From positions 1 to 12,959 of the forward strand of contig JALOMN010000012.1 in the NCBI GenBank assembly GCA_025455445.1: DNA of 12,959 bases, written 5' to 3'. A model generated the notes under the pieces. The model was not told the origin of the DNA and ran no database searches. It worked only from the letters and a program-made list of their open reading frames with translations. Origin of the DNA: Cyclobacteriaceae bacterium (GTDB lineage: Bacteria > Bacteroidota > Bacteroidia > Cytophagales > Cyclobacteriaceae). The position numbers and the translations under genes are program-made. Each line of letters opens with the position of its first letter. The first letter of the stretch is position 1. Below, one piece after another: positions 1 to 6,627 of the stretch.

Positions 1-377
1 TCCAATGTCTTGGCTACCGAACAATATTTATCAACGGAAAGCGCAATTGCCTTTTGTGCCTTATCGGGATTGATATCTCCGTATAATCGGAAGTGTGCGT
101 GAGCTTCGGTATACAATGCGGGCACTGCATCTTTTTCACGTTCTCCGGTAACGGTAATTTTTAAGTCCACCAGAGGCTCACGTTGCTTGCGCAGAATACT
201 AATCACATCAATCGCACTGCATCCGCCAAAAGCTGCTAACAGTAATTGCATGGGGCGCATACCCAAGTCATGACCTCCATCTCCGGGGCCGGCATCCATC
301 TGAATTTTGCTGCCTGCTTCATTCACAGCCTCCATATGAAAATCCTTATCGATGCGGCTTATTTCAACTTTTATCAT
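1..377 (-). CDS. OsmC/Ohr-family protein (3' end cut by window edge)
   Basis: OsmC-family proteins are cytoplasmic thiol peroxidases that reduce organic hydroperoxides or act on other reactive electrophiles. The frame is open from the ATG at 377 to the window edge and gives 125 residues; family members are usually near 135-140, so only a short C-terminal piece should be missing. Both expected cysteines are present, Cys53 in the sequence GGCSAIDV and Cys119 in KYCSVA, preceded by RPMQLLLAAF, which is the usual lead-in to the first cysteine helix. The gene starts 6 bases after the stop of the sodium/solute symporter, so the two are probably co-transcribed. The family assignment is firm. Which subgroup it belongs to (OsmC, Ohr or YhfA-like), and therefore its real substrate, cannot be decided from this fragment. 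Confidence 0.9.
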   Translation of the reverse strand, partial: MIKVEISRIDKDFHMEAVNEAGSKIQMDAGPGDGGHDLGMRPMQLLLAAFGGCSAIDVISILRKQREPLVDLKITVTGEREKDAVPALYTEAHAHFRLYGDINPDKAQKAIALSVDKYCSVAKTL

Positions 378-383
378 ATCATT

Positions 384-1757
384 TTATTTATTCTTCCAAA
401 TTAAACTACCCAAAATCATTGCCGCCACACTCACCAACAAACCCGGTACAAGACTTGGCCAACTGGTTTCCAATCTCTCAAAAATAAACCATGTAAAGGT
501 ACCTAATACCATAGATAGTAGAGCACCATGAGGAGTTGCCCTTTTCCAGTATAAACCAAATACCAGGGGAGCAAATAAGGAAACGAGACTTAGGATGGAA
601 GACTCCCCTACTAATTCATATATATTGGAGCGAACCGTAGCCATGATAGTCGCCAAAATGCTAAATCCCAAAACAGAAATACGAGTTACAATTAATAGCT
701 GCTTATCTGTGAGTCTTCCTTTGGTAAGTGGCTTAACAAGATTTTCAGAAAAAATCGCGGAAGGCGCTAAGATAGCAGAACTGGTAGTGCTCATAATGGC
801 TGATAAGAGGGAGCCAAAAAAAAGTATTTGTATCGGCAACGTGGCGTGACTCAGCACCATAGTTGGTAATGCCAGTTGCGCATCACCTGTTGCAAAGTCG
901 GGATACAAATGTTTAACACATAAACTAATGAACAAAGGCAACATCGCAATGGTCAGATACATCAATGCTGCGATGTAACACGAACGCACCGCTGTGCTTA
1001 CGCTGCCTGAAGACATCACTCGTTGAAAAACATCTTGCGAAGGAATTGATCCTAACCCCAGCACAGACCACGCACCCAGATAAATAACAATTTCTTTGAA
1101 ATTGGCTTCAGGAAGAAATCGAAATGTTTCTGCTGGGGTATCATTTAACACAACTGAAATACCTCCTGCCTTAATCGAAAGATTTACAGCCAATACGATA
1201 AGTCCACCAATGATGATGACACTCTGTATAAAATCAGTAATTGATATTGCCCACATACCTCCTATGTAAGTATAAAATGTTACCACCAATGCAGAAACAA
1301 CAACTCCTTGCCACACCTCAATTTCGGTGACTACATTTAAAATTAAACCCATTGCGAGTAATTGTGCTGCGATGTATCCTACATACGATGGTACGATGAA
1401 TGCACTGGCCACCAACTCGGTTCTTCTGCCGAATCGTACTTTAAAAAAATCACCCAGGGTAAGAAGATTCATGGAGTATAATTTGCGGGCAAAGAAAACT
1501 CCGAACAACACCAGGCAGAGCGCTGCCCCGAAGGGATCTTCAATGACTGATAACAAACCGCCTTTTAAAAATTCTGCAGAAGCACCAAACACCGTTTCTG
1601 ATCCAAACCATGTGGCGAATAAAGCCGAAGAACTTAAGAGCAAGGGCAGACTTCTGCCCGCTAATAAGAAGTCACCCGCTGTCTTTACTCTTTTGGATGC
1701 CCAATAACCAATGGCTATTGTTAATGTTAGATAAAGGATTATTGAGAAGAGTAACAA
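384..1757 (-). CDS. Sodium:solute symporter (SSS family, TC 2.A.21)
   Basis: An inner-membrane secondary transporter that would use the sodium gradient to import an organic solute. The 457-residue protein is hydrophobic throughout, with about 12-13 predicted membrane segments. Family signatures are visible: GDFLLAGRSLP near residues 28-38, GGMWAISITDFIQ near 166-178, a P-x4-FQR motif near 239-246, SAIMSTTSS near 319-327 (the serine/threonine cluster that lines the sodium site in this family) and GLYWKRATPHGA near 401-412. The start is TTG at 1757. No ATG lies between the upstream in-frame stop at 1764-1766 and Met96, and starting there would delete two or three membrane helices, so TTG is the credible start. 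The substrate (amino acid, sugar, pantothenate or other) cannot be read from sequence. It is followed 6 bases later by an OsmC gene, an unusual partner that says nothing obvious about substrate. Confidence 0.92.
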   Translation of the reverse strand: MLLFSIILYLTLTIAIGYWASKRVKTAGDFLLAGRSLPLLLSSSALFATWFGSETVFGASAEFLKGGLLSVIEDPFGAALCLVLFGVFFARKLYSMNLLTLGDFFKVRFGRRTELVASAFIVPSYVGYIAAQLLAMGLILNVVTEIEVWQGVVVSALVVTFYTYIGGMWAISITDFIQSVIIIGGLIVLAVNLSIKAGGISVVLNDTPAETFRFLPEANFKEIVIYLGAWSVLGLGSIPSQDVFQRVMSSGSVSTAVRSCYIAALMYLTIAMLPLFISLCVKHLYPDFATGDAQLALPTMVLSHATLPIQILFFGSLLSAIMSTTSSAILAPSAIFSENLVKPLTKGRLTDKQLLIVTRISVLGFSILATIMATVRSNIYELVGESSILSLVSLFAPLVFGLYWKRATPHGALLSMVLGTFTWFIFERLETSWPSLVPGLLVSVAAMILGSLIWKNK

Positions 1758-1760
1758 TTC

Positions 1761-1788
1761 GATTTAAGTCTTAATCAAAGCTTAAATC
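1761..1788. promoter_or_regulatory. Inverted repeat upstream of the symporter, possible operator
   Basis: A perfect 8-base inverted repeat, GATTTAAG at 1761-1768 and CTTAAATC at 1781-1788, with a 12-base spacer, so the half-site centres are 20 bases apart, about two helical turns. It lies 4 bases before the TTG start of the symporter. On the minus strand the repeat surrounds a weak -7-like sequence, AAGCTTTG. Related GATTAA-type sequences recur in the same 60-base gap. Dimeric regulator binding is an inference; in AT-rich DNA such a repeat can arise by chance. Confidence 0.35.
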
Positions 1789-1816
1789 TAAAAAAGTAGT
1801 GGATTAAATCAATTAT

Positions 1817-2692
1817 TTATTTTCCTGGCTTTTTCAGCTGAAATGCCCGGGTGATATTAAAGCCCATATGAATATCGCCATCAAAAAAATTTCCCTGGGT
1901 TTCTGTGATCATGTGCCGTTCCGTCATACCCAAACTATTGGTTAGCACCAATTGAAATACGTGACCCCCTGTTTCTATGTCAATTCCAAAACCAATTGCA
2001 TTGTTATAAGGACTATTTGAGGGAACATTGAACCGATAGTAATATTCCGCATTGAGCGAAACACTTCTGGAAACTTTCATTCTGCCACCCGCGCCAAGGG
2101 CAAAGGTACTATTCACTTCCTGAGTTTGATCAACCAGGTTTTGATGTACAAATGAGGGCATCAACTGAAGTGAAAATGCAGATGAAAATTTACGAGCGAT
2201 TAGCAGTTGTGCTACGTAGGCCATTCGGTCTTTCATGGTAATATCAAACGTTGCATCTTCCTTTCTGGGAGAGGTTTTTATAGCAGCATTTCCATAGGCC
2301 GATATTGTTACTGGCATGCCCCCTCCAATTGTTTGCCGGATAAGCTTATACCTAAAATACCCATCATAGGTTTTATCAACCGAAGTACGCCCCATGCCAA
2401 CACTGAGCCGATCGGTGATTCCATATTCGGCACCCAAGCGAATGTATGCTTCATCTAAGCCGAATAACTCATAGATACCAGAATTAATCGTACCAAAACG
2501 ATGTGAGAATATTAGTTCCAACTCACCGGCATGCCGGGTCTCTACGGATTGTCCGTTTACCAATCTGCTGCCTTTAAATGTTGCATCAACAAACTCAGAC
2601 TTTTCACTTTCTTTCGATTCCAGTTCCTTTAAGAGGTCTTCTTGAGAAAAGGCGACATATGGAATAAGTAATACAAGTAATAGTAATTTCAT
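1817..2692 (-). CDS. DUF5777-family outer-membrane beta-barrel protein
   Basis: A predicted outer-membrane beta-barrel of unknown function. The 291-residue product begins with a signal peptide (hydrophobic residues 2-15, likely cut before Gln17), then a short charged stretch, then the DUF5777 pattern: FKGSRLVNGQSVET near 39-52, HRFGTINSGIYELFGLDEA near 65-83 and LGAEYGITDRLSVGMGRTS near 87-105. After this come alternating hydrophobic/polar strands such as LNAEYYYRFNVPS and FQLVLTNSLGMT, as expected for a barrel. The ATG overlaps the stop of the YceI gene by 4 bases (ATGA), so translation is probably coupled. It is the last gene of the sigma-factor operon, and no clear terminator hairpin follows in the 59 bases before the symporter. 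The family call rests on recognised motifs; the role in the cell is unknown, with a porin-like or export function possible. Confidence 0.85.
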   Translation of the reverse strand: MKLLLLVLLIPYVAFSQEDLLKELESKESEKSEFVDATFKGSRLVNGQSVETRHAGELELIFSHRFGTINSGIYELFGLDEAYIRLGAEYGITDRLSVGMGRTSVDKTYDGYFRYKLIRQTIGGGMPVTISAYGNAAIKTSPRKEDATFDITMKDRMAYVAQLLIARKFSSAFSLQLMPSFVHQNLVDQTQEVNSTFALGAGGRMKVSRSVSLNAEYYYRFNVPSNSPYNNAIGFGIDIETGGHVFQLVLTNSLGMTERHMITETQGNFFDGDIHMGFNITRAFQLKKPGK

Positions 2693-3225
2693 AAGGGTTT
2701 ATAAATAAATTCTACGGTGACTTCAACTTCTTCAGCAATATTTTGCCACATAAGTTGTGGGATCTTAATCTTATACTCTTCCAGTTTAATAACAAATTTT
2801 GATCTCGCAATCAACTTATTACCACTCCTTTCAATACTGGCTGGAATTACTACATCACGGGCAATTCCATGAATAGTAAGTTTGCCAACCGCGTTCAGTT
2901 CCTGGTGTGCTTTATCAAATTGAAAGCCTTCTAATATCCCTTTAAAAATGGCATTCGGAAATTTTTCCGACTCAAGGTATTTCTCGTTAAAGTGTTCCTC
3001 CATGAGGCTTTTGTCGAATCGGAATTTCTTAATCGGAATCAAAAAGGCAAACTCACTGGAGGAAACGTTAAGCAAACCAGACGTTTCACTGTTCTCTGCA
3101 GTAATATCTTCAATTGCAGCATCGGAGAAAAAAATTACGGTAGATTTCTCTACCGTATATTTCTGTGCATGAGATGGAATTGCACTTGCAATAAGTATAA
3201 CTATAACTAAAAAATACCTATACAT
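2689..3225 (-). CDS. Secreted YceI-family protein
   Basis: YceI-family proteins fold as lipocalin-like beta-barrels; characterised members bind a polyisoprenoid or quinone-type lipid in the periplasm, and some are linked to stress or electron-transfer systems. This 178-residue protein has a signal peptide (hydrophobic residues 5-16, SHA cleavage site before Gln21) and then one YceI domain filling the rest. Family hallmarks are FPNAIFKGILEG near 88-99, LTIHGIARDVVIPASI near 116-131 and the closing strand VEVTVEFIY. No cysteines or extra domain are present. It starts 6 bases after the heme-type lipoprotein and overlaps the DUF5777 gene by 4 bases. Its place between a possible c-type cytochrome and an outer-membrane barrel suggests transport of a lipid or quinone for that module, which is inference. 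Confidence 0.92.
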   Translation of the reverse strand: MYRYFLVIVILIASAIPSHAQKYTVEKSTVIFFSDAAIEDITAENSETSGLLNVSSSEFAFLIPIKKFRFDKSLMEEHFNEKYLESEKFPNAIFKGILEGFQFDKAHQELNAVGKLTIHGIARDVVIPASIERSGNKLIARSKFVIKLEEYKIKIPQLMWQNIAEEVEVTVEFIYKPL

Positions 3226-3231
3226 AAGCGG

Positions 3232-4041
3232 CTAATTATTTTGGGCACCATCATCTACCCAGCAAGCAATCAAATCCAATTCTGCCTGTGGCAATTTGTC
3301 CCCATTCTTAGGCATATTTCCGCTCTGTGTCCTGGATTTAATTTCAGTGGCACTCGATTGAACATTAGCAAAATTATTGAAATTAGTTGAACTTCCTCCG
3401 GAGACATGACAACCCGAAACAGCACATTTAGTTTCAATAATTGTTTTGACATTTACACTGTATTTTATTCCTGTTGTCAGAATTACATTTTGTGAAGTAG
3501 AGCAACCTGTGTTATCCGTTACCTTAACCAAATAATTACCTGCTGCGAGGTTACCAAACGTTGAATTTGAAGTTGCCGCGGCTGAGCCAAGTTGATATGT
3601 ATAAGGACCTGTTCCACCGGACGCGTTTACTTCAATCTGACCTGCAGAAGTTTTACATCCACTATTAGTAATATTGACAGTAGCTGCGAGGGTTGTACCA
3701 AATGCATTTACCGTTACACTCTGAGTTCTTTCACAATTGTTTCCATCCTTAACCTTTAATTGGTAAACACCTGTAGACAAACCGGAAAAGGTAGAATTAC
3801 TTCCAAAAGGCTGAGAGTCTAACGCAAATTGATAAGGCGCTGCACCACCAGATGCATTCGCAGAGATAGAACCATTATTAGCAGTGCAAGATGTAAGATC
3901 CGTTTTTGAGAATGTTAGTACCAAATCAGATTTGGCACAATCTAAAGGTTCTGGTTCGTTGCTACTGGAACAACTCATAACAATAAGTGTCGCTGTCAAC
4001 ATTAAGAAGTGCATCAAAAAAGATAAAGAAACTTTGTTCAT
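3232..4041 (-). CDS. Lipoprotein with two SprB-type repeats and a C-terminal cytochrome c-like domain
   Basis: A predicted lipidated envelope protein of 269 residues. A hydrophobic leader ends in a lipobox-like VMSC with lipid-carrying Cys24, followed by SSSNEPEP, a polar/acidic tail typical of exported Bacteroidota lipoproteins. Two tandem repeats follow (about 41-113 and 119-187). Each has a Gly/Ser-rich NASGG-x2-PY strand, a closing G-x-Y-x-(L/V)-KV-x-D turn and a cysteine pair (52/103 and 129/180); this is the SprB-repeat pattern found in Bacteroidota surface proteins. The last 75 residues hold Cys206-x4-Cys211-His212, a possible distal ligand Met243 in GNMPK, and LIACWVDDGAQNN, resembling the single-heme c-type domains with C-x4-CH found in Bacteroidota and Planctomycetes. 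Covalent heme attachment is therefore plausible but unproven. It sits between the trans-envelope protein (4 bases) and the YceI gene (6 bases). Confidence 0.82.
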   Translation of the reverse strand: MNKVSLSFLMHFLMLTATLIVMSCSSSNEPEPLDCAKSDLVLTFSKTDLTSCTANNGSISANASGGAAPYQFALDSQPFGSNSTFSGLSTGVYQLKVKDGNNCERTQSVTVNAFGTTLAATVNITNSGCKTSAGQIEVNASGGTGPYTYQLGSAAATSNSTFGNLAAGNYLVKVTDNTGCSTSQNVILTTGIKYSVNVKTIIETKCAVSGCHVSGGSSTNFNNFANVQSSATEIKSRTQSGNMPKNGDKLPQAELDLIACWVDDGAQNN

Positions 4042-4045
4042 AGAT

Positions 4046-5266
4046 TTATTTGGTTAGACGATATTTCATTCCAATGAAAACTCCCCAGGAAGAAAGATTT
4101 AAATCCCACTCACCAACCCCAGCTATTGGAGCCTTAACAAATGGCTCTACTTGCGCATAATACCTATTCCCTAACTTATATTGTATTCCCATCGATATGT
4201 TTAACACACTAAACCAATCAATGTTTTCTCTTTGGAAAGACCAATCAAATGCCCGTGTTCCTGAAGTCGTATTCACATAAAATGTATAATCTTCGCTCAA
4301 CATAAAATAGGACGATACACCAAGTCCGGTAAAAAGAGAAATCTTCCTTGTGTTAAGAAAATAGAAATTAGCATTTACAGGTATATCCAGAATTTTGCAC
4401 GTACCATCTACCGCATTAGCCTTGTATTGACCGTATATAATCTCATCAGGTGAGGAGTATACTTTCGTTGAAAGAATCGCTCCCGTTGATATAGAAAGGT
4501 GATTTTTGAATTGGTACTCCAGCAACAGCGAGTAGTTTGTTCCGATCAGATCGGTGGGTGCAAAATCAAGTGATGAGATATCAGGAGAAACAAGTGCCCT
4601 TATAAAAATCGGTTTCATATCTTTCACCTCTCGCTTCACTTGAATACTATCCGCTGATAAAACCGAATCGGGCTCTTGTTCTTTCTGAACACCCTCTTTA
4701 ACCCAAACAGAATCCATTTCCTGGTGACTAACTTCCTTGTCAGGCACATGAATTGTTTTATTGTTTAAAGACTCTACGTTATCTGAAATGACGAAGACTG
4801 GCTCAAGTGTATTAAGAATCTTTGCTGGCTGAACTTCATCAGTAATTATGTGTTGTGGCCTATCTAAACTATCAGTCCCATCATGCTGCACTCGAATTCC
4901 ACGTTTGTTAATGCCTACTTTACTATTCTCATTTTCAAAAATTGGCACCACAAACTTTTCCGGTTCCACTTTTGACTCCACACTCAGCTCCTGATTTGTA
5001 CCTGCCCCCTTCCGGGTAGCTTCACTCTTAGATTGTGATTGCTCGTTGCTATTATCAGTAAGATTTGTACCCACCCAAATTCCAACCAAAAAAATCACGG
5101 AACCTAACAGCAAATAAGTTATCCACTTATTCCATTCGATTTTTTTTACTGGCTGGTCAAGCCGGTTTGCCATCAACTCCCAGGCTGCAGGATCATATGC
5201 AGGCTGATGACTTTCAGCCGCATCTTTAAAAATTGAATCAAGTTCCTGATCAGTTAGCTTTTTCAT
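4046..5266 (-). CDS. Sigma-factor partner: inner-membrane helix, linker and beta-barrel-like C-terminal domain
   Basis: A 406-residue protein that is probably the membrane partner, and possible regulator, of the upstream ECF sigma factor. Residues 1-47 are a soluble segment with LTDQELDSIFKDAA and YDPAAWELMANRLD, a pattern common in N-termini of sigma-linked Bacteroidota membrane proteins. Residues 48-66 form one transmembrane helix. Residues 70-215 are a polar linker rich in Glu, Lys, Ser and Asp with no obvious fold. Residues about 216-406 alternate like an outer-membrane beta-barrel and end in GVFIGMKYRLTK. The ATG at 5266 lies inside the sigma gene (17-base overlap), which points to translational coupling. 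It is not a standard FecR or zinc-finger anti-sigma factor, since I see neither domain. Calling it an anti-sigma factor is inferred from gene order and topology. Confidence 0.75.
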   Translation of the reverse strand: MKKLTDQELDSIFKDAAESHQPAYDPAAWELMANRLDQPVKKIEWNKWITYLLLGSVIFLVGIWVGTNLTDNSNEQSQSKSEATRKGAGTNQELSVESKVEPEKFVVPIFENENSKVGINKRGIRVQHDGTDSLDRPQHIITDEVQPAKILNTLEPVFVISDNVESLNNKTIHVPDKEVSHQEMDSVWVKEGVQKEQEPDSVLSADSIQVKREVKDMKPIFIRALVSPDISSLDFAPTDLIGTNYSLLLEYQFKNHLSISTGAILSTKVYSSPDEIIYGQYKANAVDGTCKILDIPVNANFYFLNTRKISLFTGLGVSSYFMLSEDYTFYVNTTSGTRAFDWSFQRENIDWFSVLNISMGIQYKLGNRYYAQVEPFVKAPIAGVGEWDLNLSSWGVFIGMKYRLTK

Positions 5267-5792
5267 AGGGAATCTTATTCAACATTTCTAACATCGTGCG
5301 CAGGTTCTCGCGTGCTTTAAGCAAATTCGACTTTGAAGTGCCCTCTGATATTCCCAACATCAAGGCTATTTCCTGATGTGTATATCCATCTATTACATAT
5401 AAATTAAAAACAGACCGGTACGCAGGTGAAAGCTTCTGAATCAATCCAATTAACTCTTCGTGCGAAAGATTAGAAATAGCACGCGGCAGCGTGAATTCAC
5501 CAACAGTAAGATCTACCGGAGCATGATGCTGGTGCTTCAATTCTTTGCGATACTGATCAATAGAAGAATTAATCATGATTTTCCGCAACCACCCTTTGAA
5601 GGACATCTCCTGTTTGTATTGATCTATTTTTGAAAATACTTTCATAAATCCATCATTCACTACCTCCCTTGCTTCATCAACATTGCGTGAATATCGAATG
5701 CAAATACTCAGCGCATAGGAATAATAGTGCTGATACAGCAATCGCTGACTATCGCGATCATTTTGTTTGCATCCCTGTATCAGCAGGTGCAT
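5250..5792 (-). CDS. ECF-type RNA polymerase sigma factor
   Basis: An extracytoplasmic-function sigma factor of 180 residues, the usual length. Region 2 spans about 16-83 and includes RNVDEAREVVNDGFMKVF (DNA melting and core binding) and SFKGWLRKIMINSSIDQYRK. A short linker follows, then region 4 at about 113-168 with LSPAYRSVFNLYVIDGYTHQ and the helix-turn-helix IALMLGISEGTSKSNLLKARENL, which would read the -35 element of target promoters. The ATG at 5792 puts region 2 at its usual distance from the N-terminus. The frame stays open further upstream without a better start. It heads a five-gene operon and overlaps the next gene by 17 bases, the usual arrangement for a sigma factor and its membrane-bound partner. 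The controlling signal and target promoters are not known; self-regulation of the operon is a common pattern in this family. Confidence 0.95.
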   Translation of the reverse strand: MHLLIQGCKQNDRDSQRLLYQHYYSYALSICIRYSRNVDEAREVVNDGFMKVFSKIDQYKQEMSFKGWLRKIMINSSIDQYRKELKHQHHAPVDLTVGEFTLPRAISNLSHEELIGLIQKLSPAYRSVFNLYVIDGYTHQEIALMLGISEGTSKSNLLKARENLRTMLEMLNKIPYEKAN

Positions 5793-5890
5793 GGAGAGCC
5801 TTGGGTTTAGTGTTAAATTTTCTACAGGACGGAATGAAAATGAAAAGGGTTGCCACTGGCTTAAATAAAATTGGCCCAGATTAAGGTGGG

Positions 5891-5930
5891 TATAAAAAGA
5901 AAATCCCCCAAAGTCCTTGACTTCAGGGGA
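5891..5930 (-). terminator. Hairpin with T-tract: terminator of the upstream unit or attenuator in the sigma-factor leader
   Basis: Positions 5904-5908 pair with 5926-5930 and 5911-5915 pair with 5919-5923 around a 3-base loop, with a 2x2 internal mismatch between the two helices (10 pairs in all). On the minus strand the hairpin is followed by TTTTCTTTTTAT, a good intrinsic-terminator tail. It may end transcripts from the small membrane-protein gene at 6038-6241. However, a promoter candidate lies between that gene and the hairpin, so it may instead sit in the leader of the sigma-factor mRNA. Confidence 0.65.
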
Positions 5931-5962
5931 TAATCTCGTCTATAGTTGGCTTTAATCTGATG

Positions 5963-5992
5963 CTAAAGTAAAAACAACTTTTTATTTGCAAA
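5963..5992 (-). promoter_or_regulatory. Candidate Bacteroidota promoter for the sigma-factor operon or a short RNA
   Basis: On the minus strand TTTG (5989-5992) is followed after 18 bases by TACTTTAG (5963-5970), matching the Bacteroidota -33/-7 pattern TTTG and TAnnTTTG with one mismatch. A transcript would start near 5955 and meet the T-tracted hairpin about 25 bases later, some 160 bases before the sigma-factor ATG. The match is by eye only. Confidence 0.45.
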
Positions 5993-6037
5993 ACAATGAC
6001 AACGATTTTTTTAGTTTTTTTGGATAAAAAGCAGGAT

Positions 6038-6241
6038 TTAACGATGAATGGTTGAAATACTGTCCAATTTCAATGAATCTGTTGGTTTTTGTGAAGGTAA
6101 TAATTGCTTTTTGACTCTTTCTTTTAATTGTGATTTAGACCCGGGAAAAGTGGTACGCGAGGAAATATCATAACTGGCCCAGGATAGAAGGATAAAGAAA
6201 ACCACTGCAAGCGCCAGGAATATTTTCTTTGATTTGCTCAT
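6038..6241 (-). CDS. Small single-pass membrane protein, unknown function
   Basis: A 67-residue protein I cannot assign to a family. It has a short basic N-terminus (MSKSKK), one hydrophobic helix at about residues 7-23, then a polar, mostly basic tail containing YDISSRTTFPGSK and LKERVKKQL, rich in Ser, Thr and Lys. The lack of a cysteine excludes a lipoprotein. A single uncut membrane anchor with the tail in the periplasm is the likeliest layout. I start it at the ATG at 6241 because the in-frame GTG at 6286 would make translation run through the rplT terminator hairpin and add residues with no membrane or signal logic. It begins 42 bases after the rplT stop, so it depends on read-through of that terminator or on a promoter I do not see. 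The compact composition and dense coding support a real gene, with moderate confidence. Confidence 0.65.
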   Translation of the reverse strand: MSKSKKIFLALAVVFFILLSWASYDISSRTTFPGSKSQLKERVKKQLLPSQKPTDSLKLDSISTIHR

Positions 6242-6257
6242 GCTCAGGTATATAATT

Positions 6258-6282
6258 AAAAAGGGGCCTGAGCCCCTCTTTT
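6258..6282 (-). terminator. Intrinsic terminator after rplT
   Basis: GGGGC at 6263-6267 pairs with GCCCC at 6272-6276 around a CTGA loop, extended by an A-T pair. On the minus strand the stem is followed by TTTTTAATT. It lies directly after the rplT stop codon (TGA, 6283-6285) and is the clearest terminator in the window, closing the ribosomal block. An A-rich arm on the other side makes it partly symmetric, but no plus-strand gene is present to use it. Confidence 0.85.
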
Positions 6283-6627
6283 TCACTTTAGTTTTTTCAC
6301 TACTGCTTCAAATGCAGCGGGGTGATTCATGGCTAAATCTGCGAGCACCTTGCGGTTTAAATCGATGCCTGCTTTTTTGATTTTACCCATGAACTCAGAG
6401 TAAGATAAACCATGTACCCTGACGCCTGCATTAATACGGGCAATCCATAAGGTGCGGAAATCTCTCTTCTTAGCCTTTCTGTCGCGATATGCGTATACCA
6501 GACCTTTTTCGACTGCGTTTTTAGCGACAGTCCATACATTTTTTCTACGACCAAAGTAACCTTTGGCTAACTCCATTACGCGCTTACGTTTGGCGCGTGA
6601 TGCTACATTGTTTACTGAACGTGGCAT
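6283..6627 (-). CDS. rplT: 50S ribosomal protein L20
   Basis: L20 is an early-assembly protein of the large ribosomal subunit that binds 23S rRNA; in E. coli and B. subtilis it also represses its own operon by binding mRNA. The 114-residue product starts [26 protein letters not shown] cut short here as [16 protein letters not shown], followed by a long basic helix with [16 protein letters not shown]. The globular RNA-binding C-terminal half contains [18 protein letters not shown] sequence and [16 protein letters not shown]. Length and motifs are fully typical. It follows rpmI after an unusually long 97-base spacer that looks structured, and ends in a strong terminator. The ATG at 6627 is preceded by A-rich sequence with no Shine-Dalgarno motif, as is normal in Bacteroidota. 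Confidence 0.98.
   Translation of the reverse strand: MPRSVNNVASRAKRKRVMELAKGYFGRRKNVWTVAKNAVEKGLVYAYRDRKAKKRDFRTLWIARINAGVRVHGLSYSEFMGKIKKAGIDLNRKVLADLAMNHPAAFEAVVKKLK

Noticed and set aside
1327..1707. Plus-strand open frame of 126 codons opposite the symporter
   Set aside because: It mirrors a gene with clear SSS signatures; its own product has no domain, signal peptide or start context.
6242..6286. N-terminal extension of the small membrane protein to a GTG at 6286 (82 residues)
   Set aside because: The added codons lie across the rplT terminator hairpin and stop codon, and the ATG at 6241 gives a normal basic N-terminus before the membrane helix.
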